A stretch of 64,000 nucleotides of DNA from contig NZ_CP110921.1 in assembly GCF_026247885.1 (NCBI RefSeq), positions 1,669,001-1,733,000 of the forward strand. The letters run 5' to 3'. This DNA comes from Methylococcus mesophilus (lineage in GTDB: Bacteria > Pseudomonadota > Gammaproteobacteria > Methylococcales > Methylococcaceae). The notes under the pieces were generated by a model that was given only the letters and a program-made list of their open reading frames with translations, ran no database searches and had not been told where the DNA came from. Both the position numbers and the translations under genes were made by a program. Shown piece after piece: positions 17,134 to 27,475 of the stretch (positions are counted from its first letter, which is position 1; each line of letters starts with the position of its first letter).

Positions 17134-17955
17134 TCATGCGGGAGGGACCGTCCCAGGCTGCTCGGGGGGAACCTCCACGTCGGGCGGGTATGTTTTCCAA
17201 ACCACCGCGAAGCCATAAGGATACCTCAAATCGATACTTTGGAGCAGGGCCATCCGTTCTTTTCCCAACAGCGGCAGAAGACTCAGGAGACCGGGGAGGG
17301 CCTCGGCCGGCTCCTGGCGCCCGAACTCGATCCGGACGTCCGATTCCAGTCGCAGCGACCATGACCAGCGGTCGGTCAATCTGAGTTCGGCGACCCGCGT
17401 TCCCCAAACCTCGAAACGCTCGTCGAGATCGATCAGCACCTTGACCAGCCGCTGTTCCTGGCCATCCGGCCCCGTCAGCAACGGCAGATGCTCGAACCCT
17501 TGGGTACTCCCGACACGAAAACGGTCCATCCGGTCGTCGATGAAATCTGCATTTCCCCAGCGTGCCACGGGGCGATGCTCCCGCACCTCCACCTCGATGC
17601 GGTCCGGCCACCGGCGTTCCACCGAAGCCTCCGCTACCCAGGGGATGGAGGCCACCGCTTGCCGGATTTCGGCCATGGGGATTCCGAAATAAGTATTGTC
17701 GCGGGCCAGCCTGTCCCTGACGAGGTTTTCCACCGCCGCCGGATCGATATAGCGAAAAGCGCCCTTCACACGGACGGTCTGCACCCGTCGCTCGGCAACC
17801 CACGACACCCCCCAGCCTACTCCTCCCCATATCAGGCAAAGAGCGAGCAGCGCCGTGAAAGAGGCGCGCAAGCTGCGCCCGCTTGGGACGGCCGCACCGC
17901 CGGCGCCATTCCGCCCTTCCGGTTTCAGGCGACGCTGGTTTCCAGGATGTGCCAC
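17134..17955 (-). CDS. ftsQ: Cell division protein FtsQ
   Basis: 273 residues: a basic cytoplasmic tail, one membrane segment (about residues 31-51), a POTRA domain beginning V-Q-T-V-R-V-K-G-A-F and an FtsQ/DivIB domain. It bridges the early and late divisome through FtsB/FtsL. The start is GTG at 17955, which overlaps the end of ddl by 31 nt; no Met occurs before the membrane segment, so a non-ATG start is required. Confidence 0.94.
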   Translation of the reverse strand: MAHPGNQRRLKPEGRNGAGGAAVPSGRSLRASFTALLALCLIWGGVGWGVSWVAERRVQTVRVKGAFRYIDPAAVENLVRDRLARDNTYFGIPMAEIRQAVASIPWVAEASVERRWPDRIEVEVREHRPVARWGNADFIDDRMDRFRVGSTQGFEHLPLLTGPDGQEQRLVKVLIDLDERFEVWGTRVAELRLTDRWSWSLRLESDVRIEFGRQEPAEALPGLLSLLPLLGKERMALLQSIDLRYPYGFAVVWKTYPPDVEVPPEQPGTVPPA

Positions 17956-18866
17956 ACCAGCTCCTGAAACTCGATGCCCGCAGCCTTCGCGGCCATCGGA
18001 ACGAGACTGTGATCCGTCATGCCGGGGACGGTATTGACCTCGATCAGCCAGGGTTGGCCGCTGCGGTCGACCATGAGGTCGACCCGGCCCCAGCCGCCGA
18101 CGCCGACGATCTGGCAGGCCCGCAGCACCAGCGCCTGAAGTTCGGCTTCACGCCCGGCGTCCAGCCCGCAAGGGCAGAGGTAACGGGTGGTTTCCGCCCG
18201 GTATTTGGCCTCGAAATCGTAGAAAGCATGCGGGGTTTCCAGGCGGATCAGCGGCAACGGCACACCCTTGAGCATACCCCCGGTGTATTCGACGCCGTCG
18301 ATCCAACGCTCGGCGAAAACGGCACAGCCGTAAGCGGAGGCGCGCTCCCAGGCCTGCGCCAGTTCTTCGGCATCGGCCGCACGGCTCATGCCGATGCTCG
18401 ACCCCTCTTCCGCCGGCTTGACGATCACCGGAAATCCCAGGGCTTGCCGGCAACGATCGAGATCGGCGGACGAACCCAGCCGCAGCCAGGGCGGGGTCGG
18501 CAGACCGGCTCCCGTCCAGCACAGCTTGGTGCGCAATTTGTCCATGCTCAACGCGGAGGCCAGTACGCCGCTGCCCGTGCAGGGGACGCCCAGGCAGGCC
18601 AGCGCACCTTGCAACACGCCGTCCTCACCGCCGCGTCCGTGGATAATGTTGAACACGCGATCGAAGCGGCGCTCCAGCAACGGAGCGATCATGTCGCGCC
18701 CGACGTCGAAACCTTCGGCGTCGATCCCGCCGGCCTGCAACGCATCCAGGACGGCCTTGCCGCTTTTCAACGAAATCTCCCGTTCGGCCGCGGCCCCACC
18801 CATCAGGACTGCGACCTTACCGAACTCCGATGCCTGCTGAATCCGTTTTTCCACTCGATTCCTCAT
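17925..18866 (-). CDS. ddl: D-alanine--D-alanine ligase
   Basis: 313 residues, ATP-grasp enzyme making the D-Ala-D-Ala dipeptide for murein. Visible: V-L-M-G-G-A-A-A-E-R-E-I-S-L near residue 20, the N-I-I-H-G-R-G-G-E-D-G segment, P-A-E-E-G-S-S-I-G, and I-E-V-N-T-V-P-G-M-T near the C-terminus that carries metal ligands. Note H-G-R-G-G-E in place of the usual H-G-x-x-G-E with similar spacing. Between murB and ftsQ as in other Gammaproteobacteria. Confidence 0.97.
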   Translation of the reverse strand: MRNRVEKRIQQASEFGKVAVLMGGAAAEREISLKSGKAVLDALQAGGIDAEGFDVGRDMIAPLLERRFDRVFNIIHGRGGEDGVLQGALACLGVPCTGSGVLASALSMDKLRTKLCWTGAGLPTPPWLRLGSSADLDRCRQALGFPVIVKPAEEGSSIGMSRAADAEELAQAWERASAYGCAVFAERWIDGVEYTGGMLKGVPLPLIRLETPHAFYDFEAKYRAETTRYLCPCGLDAGREAELQALVLRACQIVGVGGWGRVDLMVDRSGQPWLIEVNTVPGMTDHSLVPMAAKAAGIEFQELVWHILETSVA

Positions 18867-18878
18867 TTCTAAGGGTTT

Positions 18879-19796
18879 CTATACTAGCGACTCGCCCACG
18901 ATCCGGACTTCGGGCTCGAGCCAAATGCCGGAGAGGAGGGCCACCCGGTTCCGTACCTCCGAGATCAACGTCTCGATGTCAGCCGCCGTCGCTCTCCCTG
19001 AGTTGACGATGAAATTGGCATGCTTGGCGGACACTTGAGCGCCGCCCACGGCGAGCCCCTTGAGCCCACAGGCTTCGATCAGGCGTGCCGCAAAGTCCCC
19101 GGGCGGATTCCGGAACACTGACCCGCAGCTCGGCTGATGGGTCGGCTGGGTCGCCGAGCGTCGCGCCAGCAGAGCCTTAATGCGTTCCCGCCCGGCGCGT
19201 CCGTCACCAGGCGAAAGCTCGAGTTCGGCTGCCAGGAACCACTCGCCTTCCGGCCCGTGCACATGGCGGTAACCCACCTCGAATTCCTCGGGTGCCCGCC
19301 AGATCGTCCGTCCGCTGCGGTTCACCGTCAGCGCGCGCCGCACCAGGCTCCAGGTCTCGCCGCCGAAGGCACCGGCATTCATCGCCAGGGCGCCCCCCAA
19401 GGTGCCCGGAATGCCGGCCAGAAATTCGGCACCGACCCAATCCCGGTCGGTGCAGAAGCGGGCGACATGGGAGCAGGGAATACCGGCTTCGGCGTAAACG
19501 CAGGCAGGATCACGGGCCTCGATGGCACGCAGGCGATTCTTGGTGCAGACCACCGTGCCGCGGATACCGCCGTCCCGGACCAGCACGTTACTGCCAAGGC
19601 CCAGCCAGAACAGCGGTTCCTGGGGCGGCAGGGCGCGCAGGAACTCGACCAGGTCTTCGAGGTCAGCGGGCTGATAGAAGCGTTCCGCCGGTCCGCCCAC
19701 CCGCCAGCTGGTATGCTCGGCCAGCGGCTCGTGTTCGAGCCAGGTTCCGCGCAATGGCACCGCCGGGGCGCCGGCAGCGAACCCCTGGGTGGTCAA
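18879..19796 (-). CDS. murB: UDP-N-acetylenolpyruvoylglucosamine reductase
   Basis: 305 residues, FAD enzyme reducing enolpyruvyl-UDP-GlcNAc to UDP-MurNAc. Marks: [10 protein letters not shown] (FAD domain), [19 protein letters not shown], and [10 protein letters not shown] with the catalytic Ser. This is the type I layout. The start is a TTG whose TTGA overlaps the murC stop by 4 nt; no ATG exists before the first conserved motif. Confidence 0.97.
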   Translation of the reverse strand: MTTQGFAAGAPAVPLRGTWLEHEPLAEHTSWRVGGPAERFYQPADLEDLVEFLRALPPQEPLFWLGLGSNVLVRDGGIRGTVVCTKNRLRAIEARDPACVYAEAGIPCSHVARFCTDRDWVGAEFLAGIPGTLGGALAMNAGAFGGETWSLVRRALTVNRSGRTIWRAPEEFEVGYRHVHGPEGEWFLAAELELSPGDGRAGRERIKALLARRSATQPTHQPSCGSVFRNPPGDFAARLIEACGLKGLAVGGAQVSAKHANFIVNSGRATAADIETLISEVRNRVALLSGIWLEPEVRIVGESLV

Positions 19797-21211
19797 GGAA
19801 TCGGCTCCGGGCCCAGGCGCTCGGGCAACTGCTGGGCGAGCGCGCCGACGCTGCCCGCGCCCAGCGTCATCACGACGTCGCCCGGCTTCAATACGTTCGG
19901 CAGGATGTCGAAGACTTCCTCGGGGGTTTCCGCGAAGATCGGATCGATCTGTCCCCGCACGCGGATGGCCCGGCTGAGGGAACGCCCGTCGGCGCCCGCT
20001 ATAGGCGCTTCACCGGCTGAATAAACGTCCAACAGGATCAGCACGTCGACCCGGGACAGGACCTGCACGAAATCCTCGAACAAGTCGCGGGTCCGGGTAT
20101 AACGGTGGGGCTGGAATACCACGACCAGACGCCGGTCGGGCCAGGCATTGCGGGCAGAATCCAGGGTCGCCGCCAATTCGCTCGGGTGGTGGCCGTAATC
20201 GTCGACGAATGTGATTTGGCCGCCGCCGAAGCTCAGGCTGGCGTTGATCTGGAACCGCCGGCCGATGCCGCGGAACCCCGCCAGCGCCCGCTGGATCACC
20301 GCATCGGCAACGCCCAGTTCGGTGGCGACCCCAATCGCCGCCAGCGCGTTGAGAATATTGTGGTAGCCCGGCAGATTGAGCGTGATCTCCAGCGGTTCGG
20401 CGCCCTGCCTCAGCACGCTGAACCGGCTCTGCAGGCCGAGTCGCCGGATGCCGACCGCGCGGATGTCGACGCCCTCCCGCTCGCCGTAGGTGCGGTACGG
20501 CTTGCTCAGCCGCGGCAGGATGTCGCGGACACCGGGGTCTTCGGCACATAGTACCGCCGCCCCATAGAACGGCACGTGGTGGAGGAACTCGACGAACGCG
20601 TCCTTGAGCCGGCCGAAATCGTTGCCGTAGGTGCCCATGTGATCCTGATCGATGTTGGTCACCACGGCGATCATGGGCTGGAGGTGCAGGAACGAGGCGT
20701 CGCTCTCATCGGCTTCGGCGACCAGATACTCGCCTTGCCCCAACTGGGCGTTGGCGCCCACGCTGTTCAGCCGCCCGCCGATTACGAAGGTCGGGTCCAG
20801 ACCCCCTTCGGCCAGGATGCTGGCGGTCAGGCTGGTGGTCGTAGTCTTGCCGTGGGTGCCGGCCACCGCCACGCCGTAACGGAAGCGCATCAGCTCCGCC
20901 AGCATTTCGGCCCGCGAAATGACCGGAATCCGGGCGGCCCGGGCGGCATCGATCTCCACGTTGGACTGCGCCACCGCGCTGGAAACCACCACCACGTCCA
21001 CCGCCTCGACGTGCCGGGCCTCGTGCCCGATCGAGATCACGGCACCCCGCTCCTCCAGGCGGCGGGTATTGGCGTTCTGCTGCAGATCGGAACCCGATAC
21101 CCGGTAGCCGAGGTTCAGCAGGACCTCCGCGATACCGCTCATGCCCGCGCCGCCGACACCGACGAAATGGATGCGGGTGATTTTCTTCATGCCGTCGGTT
21201 CGGGGCGTCAT
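19793..21211 (-). CDS. murC: UDP-N-acetylmuramate--L-alanine ligase
   Basis: 472 residues, adds L-Ala to UDP-MurNAc. N-terminal Rossmann domain with [15 protein letters not shown] loop G-T-H-G-K-T-T at 118-124, E-A-D-E-S-D-A-S-F, and the C-terminal [13 protein letters not shown] overlap with murG upstream, TTGA overlap with murB downstream. Confidence 0.98.
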   Translation of the reverse strand: MTPRTDGMKKITRIHFVGVGGAGMSGIAEVLLNLGYRVSGSDLQQNANTRRLEERGAVISIGHEARHVEAVDVVVVSSAVAQSNVEIDAARAARIPVISRAEMLAELMRFRYGVAVAGTHGKTTTTSLTASILAEGGLDPTFVIGGRLNSVGANAQLGQGEYLVAEADESDASFLHLQPMIAVVTNIDQDHMGTYGNDFGRLKDAFVEFLHHVPFYGAAVLCAEDPGVRDILPRLSKPYRTYGEREGVDIRAVGIRRLGLQSRFSVLRQGAEPLEITLNLPGYHNILNALAAIGVATELGVADAVIQRALAGFRGIGRRFQINASLSFGGGQITFVDDYGHHPSELAATLDSARNAWPDRRLVVVFQPHRYTRTRDLFEDFVQVLSRVDVLILLDVYSAGEAPIAGADGRSLSRAIRVRGQIDPIFAETPEEVFDILPNVLKPGDVVMTLGAGSVGALAQQLPERLGPEPIP

Positions 21212-22272
21212 GCGCCGGCCTCCTCCAGACAGACCTTGGCGACGCGGTCGGCCGCATCGTAGCGGGCCAAGTTCCGGGCCGCCACGCTCATTGCCTGCAG
21301 CCGTCCGCGCTCGTCCAGCAGGGCGCGGATCTCAGCCGCCAGAGATTCCTCGTCCAGCGTGGACTGGGGCATCAGCACCGCCGCTCCCGCCTCCGCCAGA
21401 TAGCCACCGTTCGCGGTCTGATGATCGTCGATGGCATAGGGGAAAGGCACGAGTATGGCTGGCAGCCCCGCCGCGGCCAGTTCGCTCACGGTCATGGCAC
21501 CGGCGCGGCATACCGCGAGGTCAGCCCAGCCGTAGGCCTCCTCCATGTCCTCGATGAATGCGTCCACTTTCGCCGGCAGTCCGAACTGCCGGTACAAGTC
21601 TTGGGTTTCCTGGAGCATGGCCTGCCCGGTTTGATGGCGAATTTCGACTGGCTCCCCGCCCAGGACCGCCAGGGCCCGCGGGACGATGCGGTTCAAGGCC
21701 TGCGCCCCCAGACTCCCGCCCAGGACAAGCACGCGTCGGGATTCACGGGGCGCATGATGGTGGTGAAAGGATTCTATGTTCTGCCGCAAGGGATTGCCGG
21801 TGCAGACCGCGCCGGAAGACGGTTGGAAGGCGCCGGGAAAGGCTTCCAGCACCTGGTTGGCAATATGGGACAAAAATCGATTGGTGGTGCCGGGAATCCG
21901 GTTCTGCTCGTGGATCACCAGGGGAATGCCCAGCACCCGAGCCATGAGTCCGCCCGGACCGGCGACGAAGCCGCCCATGCCCAGCACGGCGTCCGGCCTT
22001 CTGCGGCGAAGTATACGCAGTGCCTGCAGACAGGCCAAGCCCAGCATGGCCGGGGCCTTCGCCTTGGACGCCAAGCCCTTGCCGCGTATGCCGCTGACGC
22101 TGAGCCAGTCGATCGGATAGCCGGCTGCCGGCACCACCCTGGCCTCCAGGCCGGCCCGGGTCCCCATCCAGGAGACTTCGGCGCCCGCGCCGCGGAGCTT
22201 GTCCGCGACCGCGAGCGCGGGAAACACGTGCCCGCCGGTCCCCCCGGCCAGGATCGTTACGCGCTTGGCCAT
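21208..22272 (-). CDS. murG: UDP-GlcNAc:lipid I N-acetylglucosaminyltransferase
   Basis: 354 residues, GT28 enzyme at the inner face of the membrane that converts lipid I to lipid II. Seen: [10 protein letters not shown] near the N-terminus, [22 protein letters not shown], and [11 protein letters not shown] for UDP-GlcNAc binding. Overlaps the ftsW stop by 16 nt and the murC start by 4 nt. Confidence 0.98.
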   Translation of the reverse strand: MAKRVTILAGGTGGHVFPALAVADKLRGAGAEVSWMGTRAGLEARVVPAAGYPIDWLSVSGIRGKGLASKAKAPAMLGLACLQALRILRRRRPDAVLGMGGFVAGPGGLMARVLGIPLVIHEQNRIPGTTNRFLSHIANQVLEAFPGAFQPSSGAVCTGNPLRQNIESFHHHHAPRESRRVLVLGGSLGAQALNRIVPRALAVLGGEPVEIRHQTGQAMLQETQDLYRQFGLPAKVDAFIEDMEEAYGWADLAVCRAGAMTVSELAAAGLPAILVPFPYAIDDHQTANGGYLAEAGAAVLMPQSTLDEESLAAEIRALLDERGRLQAMSVAARNLARYDAADRVAKVCLEEAGA

Positions 22273-23453
22273 ACGCCCTTCCGGCCGTTGCCCAGGAAGC
22301 TCGCCACCGCCTCACTGCGGATCCGGAACAGCAATCCGATCGCGGCGCAGACCACCATCATACTGCCGCCGCCGTAACTCATCAGCGGCAGAGTCAGTCC
22401 CTTCGTGGGCAGCATGCCCATGTTCACCCCCATGTTGATGAAGGACTGTAGGCCCAGCCAGATGCCGATGCCGTAGGCGAGGAAGGCTGCGAACAGCTTG
22501 CCGCTGCGCTCGGCGAGCCGGCCGATCGCCAGCGCCCGCCAGACCACGACGGCGAACAGCACGATGACGGTAGTCGCCCCCCAGAGCCCCAGTTCCTCGC
22601 CGATGACCGAAAACAGGAAGTCAGTATGGGCTTCGGGCAAATAGAACAGTTTCTGGACGCTGGACCCCAGCCCCACCCCCTGCCAGTCACCCCGGCCGAA
22701 CGCGATCAACGCCTGGGTCAGCTGAAACCCCGAGTTGAGCGGGTCGGCCCAGGGATCGAGAAAGCTGAGCACCCGTTTCAGCCGATACTCGGCCGTATAG
22801 ATCAATAACGTCCCGGCGACGGCGACCAGCCCCAGCAGCGAGGCGAATACCCACAGGCGGGCGCCCGCGAGAAACAGCATCCCCAAGGCGGTCGCCATGA
22901 CCACCGCGGTGGCGCCGAAATCGGGCTCCTTCAGCAGGAGGACCCCGCCGATGGCGAGCAGGCTCAAGGGAAAAATCATCCCCTTTACCGATGTCCTGAC
23001 GGTTTCCAGATGCCGGCTGATATAGCCGGCCACATAGATCGCCGCCACCAACTTGAAAACCTCGGAGACCTGGACACGAAGCCCGAACAGGTTGATCCAG
23101 CGCACGCTGCCGTTCACTGATTTGCCGATGCCCGGAATGAGAACCAGGACCAGCAAGGCGATACCCACCCAGAACAGCGACCTGGAATGCCGCTCCAGCG
23201 TGTCCAGCCGCACCTTTGCCGCCGCCCATCCCGCCACCAGCCCCAGCACAATATGCGCGAGCTGATGCTTCGGAAAATAGAAGCTGTCGCTCGCCATCTT
23301 TTCGCCGAGATGCAGCGAGGCGGAGGACACCATGACGAAACCGAAAAGCATCAACCCCAAGGACACCGAAAGCAGGATGGTGTCCAGATAGAAGCGGTTG
23401 GGGCCCCATTTCAGCACCAGACCCCGGCTGCCGCGAATCGCTTGCGTAGTCAT
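22257..23453 (-). CDS. ftsW: Lipid II polymerase FtsW (SEDS family)
   Basis: 398 residues, about ten membrane segments. SEDS peptidoglycan glycosyltransferase that works with FtsI at the septum. Marks include G-S-V-R-W-I-N-L, L-L-L-K-E-P-D-F-G-A-T (catalytic Asp region), I-G-E-E-L-G-L-W-G and the terminal L-P-L-M-S-Y-G-G-S-type segment (here M-S-Y-G-G-G-S). The ATG at 23453 overlaps the murD stop by 4 nt. Confidence 0.98.
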   Translation of the reverse strand: MTTQAIRGSRGLVLKWGPNRFYLDTILLSVSLGLMLFGFVMVSSASLHLGEKMASDSFYFPKHQLAHIVLGLVAGWAAAKVRLDTLERHSRSLFWVGIALLVLVLIPGIGKSVNGSVRWINLFGLRVQVSEVFKLVAAIYVAGYISRHLETVRTSVKGMIFPLSLLAIGGVLLLKEPDFGATAVVMATALGMLFLAGARLWVFASLLGLVAVAGTLLIYTAEYRLKRVLSFLDPWADPLNSGFQLTQALIAFGRGDWQGVGLGSSVQKLFYLPEAHTDFLFSVIGEELGLWGATTVIVLFAVVVWRALAIGRLAERSGKLFAAFLAYGIGIWLGLQSFINMGVNMGMLPTKGLTLPLMSYGGGSMMVVCAAIGLLFRIRSEAVASFLGNGRKGVWPSA

Positions 23454-24835
23454 GACATGGTCCTCACCGTTGCGGCGAAATCTCTTCCGCGCTCTTGATA
23501 GTCCTTGTACTGGTCGAGGCTGGCGCAGGCCGGTGCCAGCAGCACGGTATCGCCGCGCCGTGCTACCCCGCGGGCGGCCCGAACCGCCTCGAACATCGTG
23601 TTGACCCGGATCGTGGGTACGACGTCCTTGAGCACCTGCTCGATCAGCGGCCCGTCCCGCCCCATGAGGACAGCGGCCCGCAGCATTTCCGCCGCGACCG
23701 GCGCGAGGGAGGAAAAATCGGCGCCCTTGCCGTCTCCGCCGGCGATGAGCACGGCCTTGCCTTCCAACCCGGAAAGGGCCGCGATGCAGGCGCCGACGTT
23801 GGTCGCCTTGGAATCGTTGACATAAGCGACACCGTCGATATCGGCCACCCATTGCATGCGGTGATCCAGCCCCGGAAACGTCCGCAGCACCTGCACGACC
23901 GCTTCGCGGTCGAATTTGCACGCGTCTGCGATCGCCACGGCAGCGAGGGCGTTGGCCAGGTTATGCCGGCCCTTGATGCGAACCTCGTCGGCCGGGAGCA
24001 GCGGAACCCCTTGCGCCAGAATCCAGGCCTTCCCTTCGTTGAGGCCAAGCGTATAGTCCAAGGCCGCCGCGTTCCCCAATCCGAACCGCACGGCGTGCCT
24101 TCCCGGCTCGCGCATTCCGGCGACGAGCGGATCATCCTGGTTGAGCACCATCAGCCCATCGCCGCGAAACACCCGCCGCTTCGCCTCGGCATAGGCCGCC
24201 AAGTCGGGATAGCGGTCCATGTGGTCCGGGCTGATATTGAGTACGGTCGCGACGTCCGCCTCGAACAATTCCGAGCGTTCCAACTGGAAGCTCGACAGTT
24301 CGAGGACGTACAGCTCCGCAGCCGCGTCCAGCAGGTCCAGCATCGGCGTGCCCAGGTTGCCGCCCACCGCTGCCCGGATTCCGGACGCCTTCGCCATCAG
24401 GCCTACCAGGGTCGTGACCGTACTCTTGCCGTTCGCGCCAGTGATGGCCGCTATCGGCGCCCGCGCGCAGCACGCGAAAAGGTCCAGATCGCCGAACACG
24501 CGCACCCCGCGCCGCCTGGCTTCGCGGATTTCGTCCCGCTCCAGGGAAAGTCCGGGGCTGACGACGAGATGCGTCGCCGCTGCCAGCGCATCTTTGCTGA
24601 ACTCCCCGAGAAACAAGGGAACGTCGGGAAATGCCTCGCGCAGTTCTTCCAGGCCCGGCGGAGCGATCCGGCTGTCCATGACCGCGCATTCGAATCCTTG
24701 CCGGCGCAGGAAGCGGACGGTCGACAGACCGGTCGAGCCCAGGCCCAGGACGAGCACACGCGAACGGCCGTCCAGGCCGAGACCGGCGAATTCGCAGGGC
24801 AGCTTTTCAGCAACGGCGCGGGGGTTCGTGTTCAT
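23450..24835 (-). CDS. murD: UDP-N-acetylmuramoyl-L-alanine--D-glutamate ligase
   Basis: 461 residues. Adds D-Glu to UDP-MurNAc-L-Ala. Rossmann start V-L-V-L-G-L-G-S-T-G-L-S at 27-38, ATP loop G-A-N-G-K-S-T at 133-139, N-I-S-P-D-H-M-D-R, and N-D-S-K-A-T-N in the C-terminal part. The ATG at 24835 shares one base with the mraY stop (TGATG), indicating termination-reinitiation. Confidence 0.98.
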   Translation of the reverse strand: MNTNPRAVAEKLPCEFAGLGLDGRSRVLVLGLGSTGLSTVRFLRRQGFECAVMDSRIAPPGLEELREAFPDVPLFLGEFSKDALAAATHLVVSPGLSLERDEIREARRRGVRVFGDLDLFACCARAPIAAITGANGKSTVTTLVGLMAKASGIRAAVGGNLGTPMLDLLDAAAELYVLELSSFQLERSELFEADVATVLNISPDHMDRYPDLAAYAEAKRRVFRGDGLMVLNQDDPLVAGMREPGRHAVRFGLGNAAALDYTLGLNEGKAWILAQGVPLLPADEVRIKGRHNLANALAAVAIADACKFDREAVVQVLRTFPGLDHRMQWVADIDGVAYVNDSKATNVGACIAALSGLEGKAVLIAGGDGKGADFSSLAPVAAEMLRAAVLMGRDGPLIEQVLKDVVPTIRVNTMFEAVRAARGVARRGDTVLLAPACASLDQYKDYQERGRDFAATVRTMS

Positions 24836-25917
24836 CAACGCAGCTTCAAGGTTGCCAGCCCGATGAGCACCAGAATGACGGAGATGATCCAAAACCTCAC
24901 GATCACCCGTGGCTCCGGCCATCCTTTCAATTCAAAGTGATGGTGGATCGGCGCCATCCGGAAAATGCGCCGGCCGGTCAATTTGAAAGACAGCACCTGC
25001 AGCATGACCGAGACCGTCTCCATGACGAAAATCCCGCCCATGATCATGAGCACGATTTCCTGCCGGACCAGAACGGCCACCATCCCCAGGGCGGCACCGA
25101 GCGCCAGGGCCCCGATGTCGCCCATGAAGACCTGGGCCGGGTAAGTGTTGAACCAGAGGAACCCCAGGCCGGCCCCGACCAGAGCGCCGCAAAACACCAC
25201 CAGTTCCCCCGCCTTCGGCAGATAAGGAATTCCCAGGTACTCCGAGAACTCGCTGTGGCCGGAAGCATAGGCGAAAATCGCCAGTCCCCCCGCAACCAGC
25301 ACCGTCGGGAGAATCGCCAGCCCGTCCAGGCCGTCGGTCAGGTTGACCGCATTGCTCGACCCCACGACCACGAAATAGACCATGGGGATGTACAGCCATC
25401 CCATGTTCAGTACCACGTTCTTGAAGAACGGCACAATGAACTGGGTTTCCTGCGGCGAACTCGCGGTGTGATAGAGAAACAACGCCACCCCGAGGCCGAA
25501 CACCGATTGCCACAGGTATTTGTGGCGTGCCGCCAGCCCCTTGCTGTTCTTCAGAACCAGCTTTTTGTAATCGTCGATGAAGCCGATGAATCCGTAAGCC
25601 AGGGTCACCAGCAGCACCGCCCAGACGTAGCGGTTGCCGAGATCCGCCCACAGCAAGGTGCTGATGGTGATCGTCACCAGAATCAGCGCCCCGCCCATCG
25701 TGGGCGTGCCTGCCTTCGACAAATGGCTTTGCGGGCCGTCATCGCGGATCGTCTGCCCGATCTTGTAGCTTCCCAGATGCCGGATCATCGCCGGGCCGAC
25801 GATGAAAGAAATCACGAGCGCGGTCAGGACACCCAGGATCCCGCGGAAGGTGAGATAGTGAAAGACCCTGAAGGCGTCGAAATAATGCTCGAGCCAGTTC
25901 GCTAGAATCAGTAGCAT
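24835..25917 (-). CDS. mraY: Phospho-N-acetylmuramoyl-pentapeptide transferase
   Basis: 360 residues and about ten membrane segments; makes lipid I from UDP-MurNAc-pentapeptide and undecaprenyl phosphate. Seen: [14 protein letters not shown] (catalytic Asp pair), [12 protein letters not shown], and M-A-P-I-H-H-H-F-E near the end. It lies only 49 bp after murE; the murF gene normally found between them is absent. Confidence 0.99.
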   Translation of the reverse strand: MLLILANWLEHYFDAFRVFHYLTFRGILGVLTALVISFIVGPAMIRHLGSYKIGQTIRDDGPQSHLSKAGTPTMGGALILVTITISTLLWADLGNRYVWAVLLVTLAYGFIGFIDDYKKLVLKNSKGLAARHKYLWQSVFGLGVALFLYHTASSPQETQFIVPFFKNVVLNMGWLYIPMVYFVVVGSSNAVNLTDGLDGLAILPTVLVAGGLAIFAYASGHSEFSEYLGIPYLPKAGELVVFCGALVGAGLGFLWFNTYPAQVFMGDIGALALGAALGMVAVLVRQEIVLMIMGGIFVMETVSVMLQVLSFKLTGRRIFRMAPIHHHFELKGWPEPRVIVRFWIISVILVLIGLATLKLR

Positions 25918-25966
25918 CGTATTTCCTTAAACTGCTTCCAATACAGGGCGTATCGCCTCTGTGACC

Positions 25967-27475
25967 TTATTCGGTACCGCGGTGCCGGGCCGACAGCGCT
26001 TTCCCTACCTCTACCCGATCGGAAAATTCGCGGGCCACGCCGCCGACGTCCTGAAATGCTTCATGCCCCTTTCCTGCCACCAGGACAATGTCGCCTTCCC
26101 CTGCCTGTGCAATGGCCTGATGGATGGCCGCACGGCGGTCGCGCACGACCGTGACGGTGGAACCGGTGCAACCCTTGAGAATGTCCTGGACGATGGCATC
26201 CCCCGACTCGAGGCGCGGATTGTCGTCGGTCACGATCACGCTGTCCGCAAGGCGCTCGGCGACGGCCCCCATTTCCGGGCGCTTGCCCTTGTCCCGATCG
26301 CCGCCGCAACCGAACACCAGCCGCAGCCTGCCCCGGCAATGGCGGCGCAGGCTCGTCAGCACGTTCCGCAACGCGTCCGGAGTATGGGCATAATCGACGA
26401 CCGCGGTCACGCCATCCTCGCAAAACCGCTCCATGCGCCCGGCAACTGGACGGACCTTGGCGGCCCGCGAGGCGGCAGCGTCGGCGGAATACCCCAGCCC
26501 CAGCAGAACCGCCATCGTCCCGAGCAGATTCTCGGCGTTGAAATCACCATAAACCGGGGCATCCACGTCGACGGAACGCCCCTCCCAATTGACCCGCAAA
26601 TGCAGGCCCTCAGGCGTCTGCTCCAGGGCCTCAGCATAAATCACGGGAAAGTCCGCCGAACTCCCGCCCTGCAGGCTGTAGCCGACGACCCTCACCCCGG
26701 CGGGGACGCTCGCCAGAATGGTATCCACGGAAGGATCGTCAAGCGTGACCGCGACGAACTCCAACGCGGGGTTGGACAGCAAGCCCAGCTTGGCATTCAG
26801 ATAGGACTCGAAAGTACCGTGATAATCAAGGTGGTCCCGCGTAACGCGGGTGTACAGTGCACCTCGGCAACAGACGCCGTTGATGCGCCCCTGCGCCTGC
26901 CCGTGCGATGAGGCCTCCAAAGCCACCAGCCCGATCCCTTGCGCCTTGAGGGTTGCGAGTATGGCATGAATCTCGATGGCATCAGGGGTCGTATGTGCGA
27001 TCCGCCGCAGCCTTTCGGGCTTTCCCCAGCCCAGGGTCCCGATGACCGCCGCCGGATGTTCATCCCGCAATGCATCGGCGATGAAATGGGTGCAGGAGGT
27101 CTTGCCGTTGGTCCCGGTGACCGCGACGACCTTCAGGGTCTCCGAGGGATGGCCGAAAAAACGGGCAGCGATGCTGCCCACGTGGCGTCCCAGATCGGTA
27201 ACCGGCACGGCGAAACCGGGTTCCGGTTCCGGCGCACAGGCGCCGCCCCCCGAAGAGTCATAGACGACTGCGACTGCCCCCCGCCCTGCTGCCTCTTCCG
27301 CATACCTGAGTCCGTGCTCCCGGCTTCCCGACAGCGCGAAAAATGCATCGCCGGTGCGAACCGACCGGCTGTCGAGGCTCAGGCCGAATACCGGAATATC
27401 CGGCACGGTCTGAGGGTCGGTCAAGCCATCCAACAGCCTCCGCAGGGAAGCGCCGGCACCATCGCCGCCGCTCAA
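25967..27475 (-). CDS. murE: UDP-MurNAc-L-Ala-D-Glu:meso-diaminopimelate ligase
   Basis: 502 residues. ATP loop G-T-N-G-K-T at 121-126 and the D-N-P-R motif at 418-421, which marks meso-diaminopimelate rather than lysine specificity. D-Y-A-H-T-P-D-A-L and G-C-G-G-D-R-D-K-G-K-R-P are also present. The start is TTG, overlapping the ftsI stop as TTGA; no earlier ATG is available outside ftsI. The protein has normal MurE length, so there is no sign of fusion with the missing MurF. Confidence 0.97.
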   Translation of the reverse strand: MSGGDGAGASLRRLLDGLTDPQTVPDIPVFGLSLDSRSVRTGDAFFALSGSREHGLRYAEEAAGRGAVAVVYDSSGGGACAPEPEPGFAVPVTDLGRHVGSIAARFFGHPSETLKVVAVTGTNGKTSCTHFIADALRDEHPAAVIGTLGWGKPERLRRIAHTTPDAIEIHAILATLKAQGIGLVALEASSHGQAQGRINGVCCRGALYTRVTRDHLDYHGTFESYLNAKLGLLSNPALEFVAVTLDDPSVDTILASVPAGVRVVGYSLQGGSSADFPVIYAEALEQTPEGLHLRVNWEGRSVDVDAPVYGDFNAENLLGTMAVLLGLGYSADAAASRAAKVRPVAGRMERFCEDGVTAVVDYAHTPDALRNVLTSLRRHCRGRLRLVFGCGGDRDKGKRPEMGAVAERLADSVIVTDDNPRLESGDAIVQDILKGCTGSTVTVVRDRRAAIHQAIAQAGEGDIVLVAGKGHEAFQDVGGVAREFSDRVEVGKALSARHRGTE

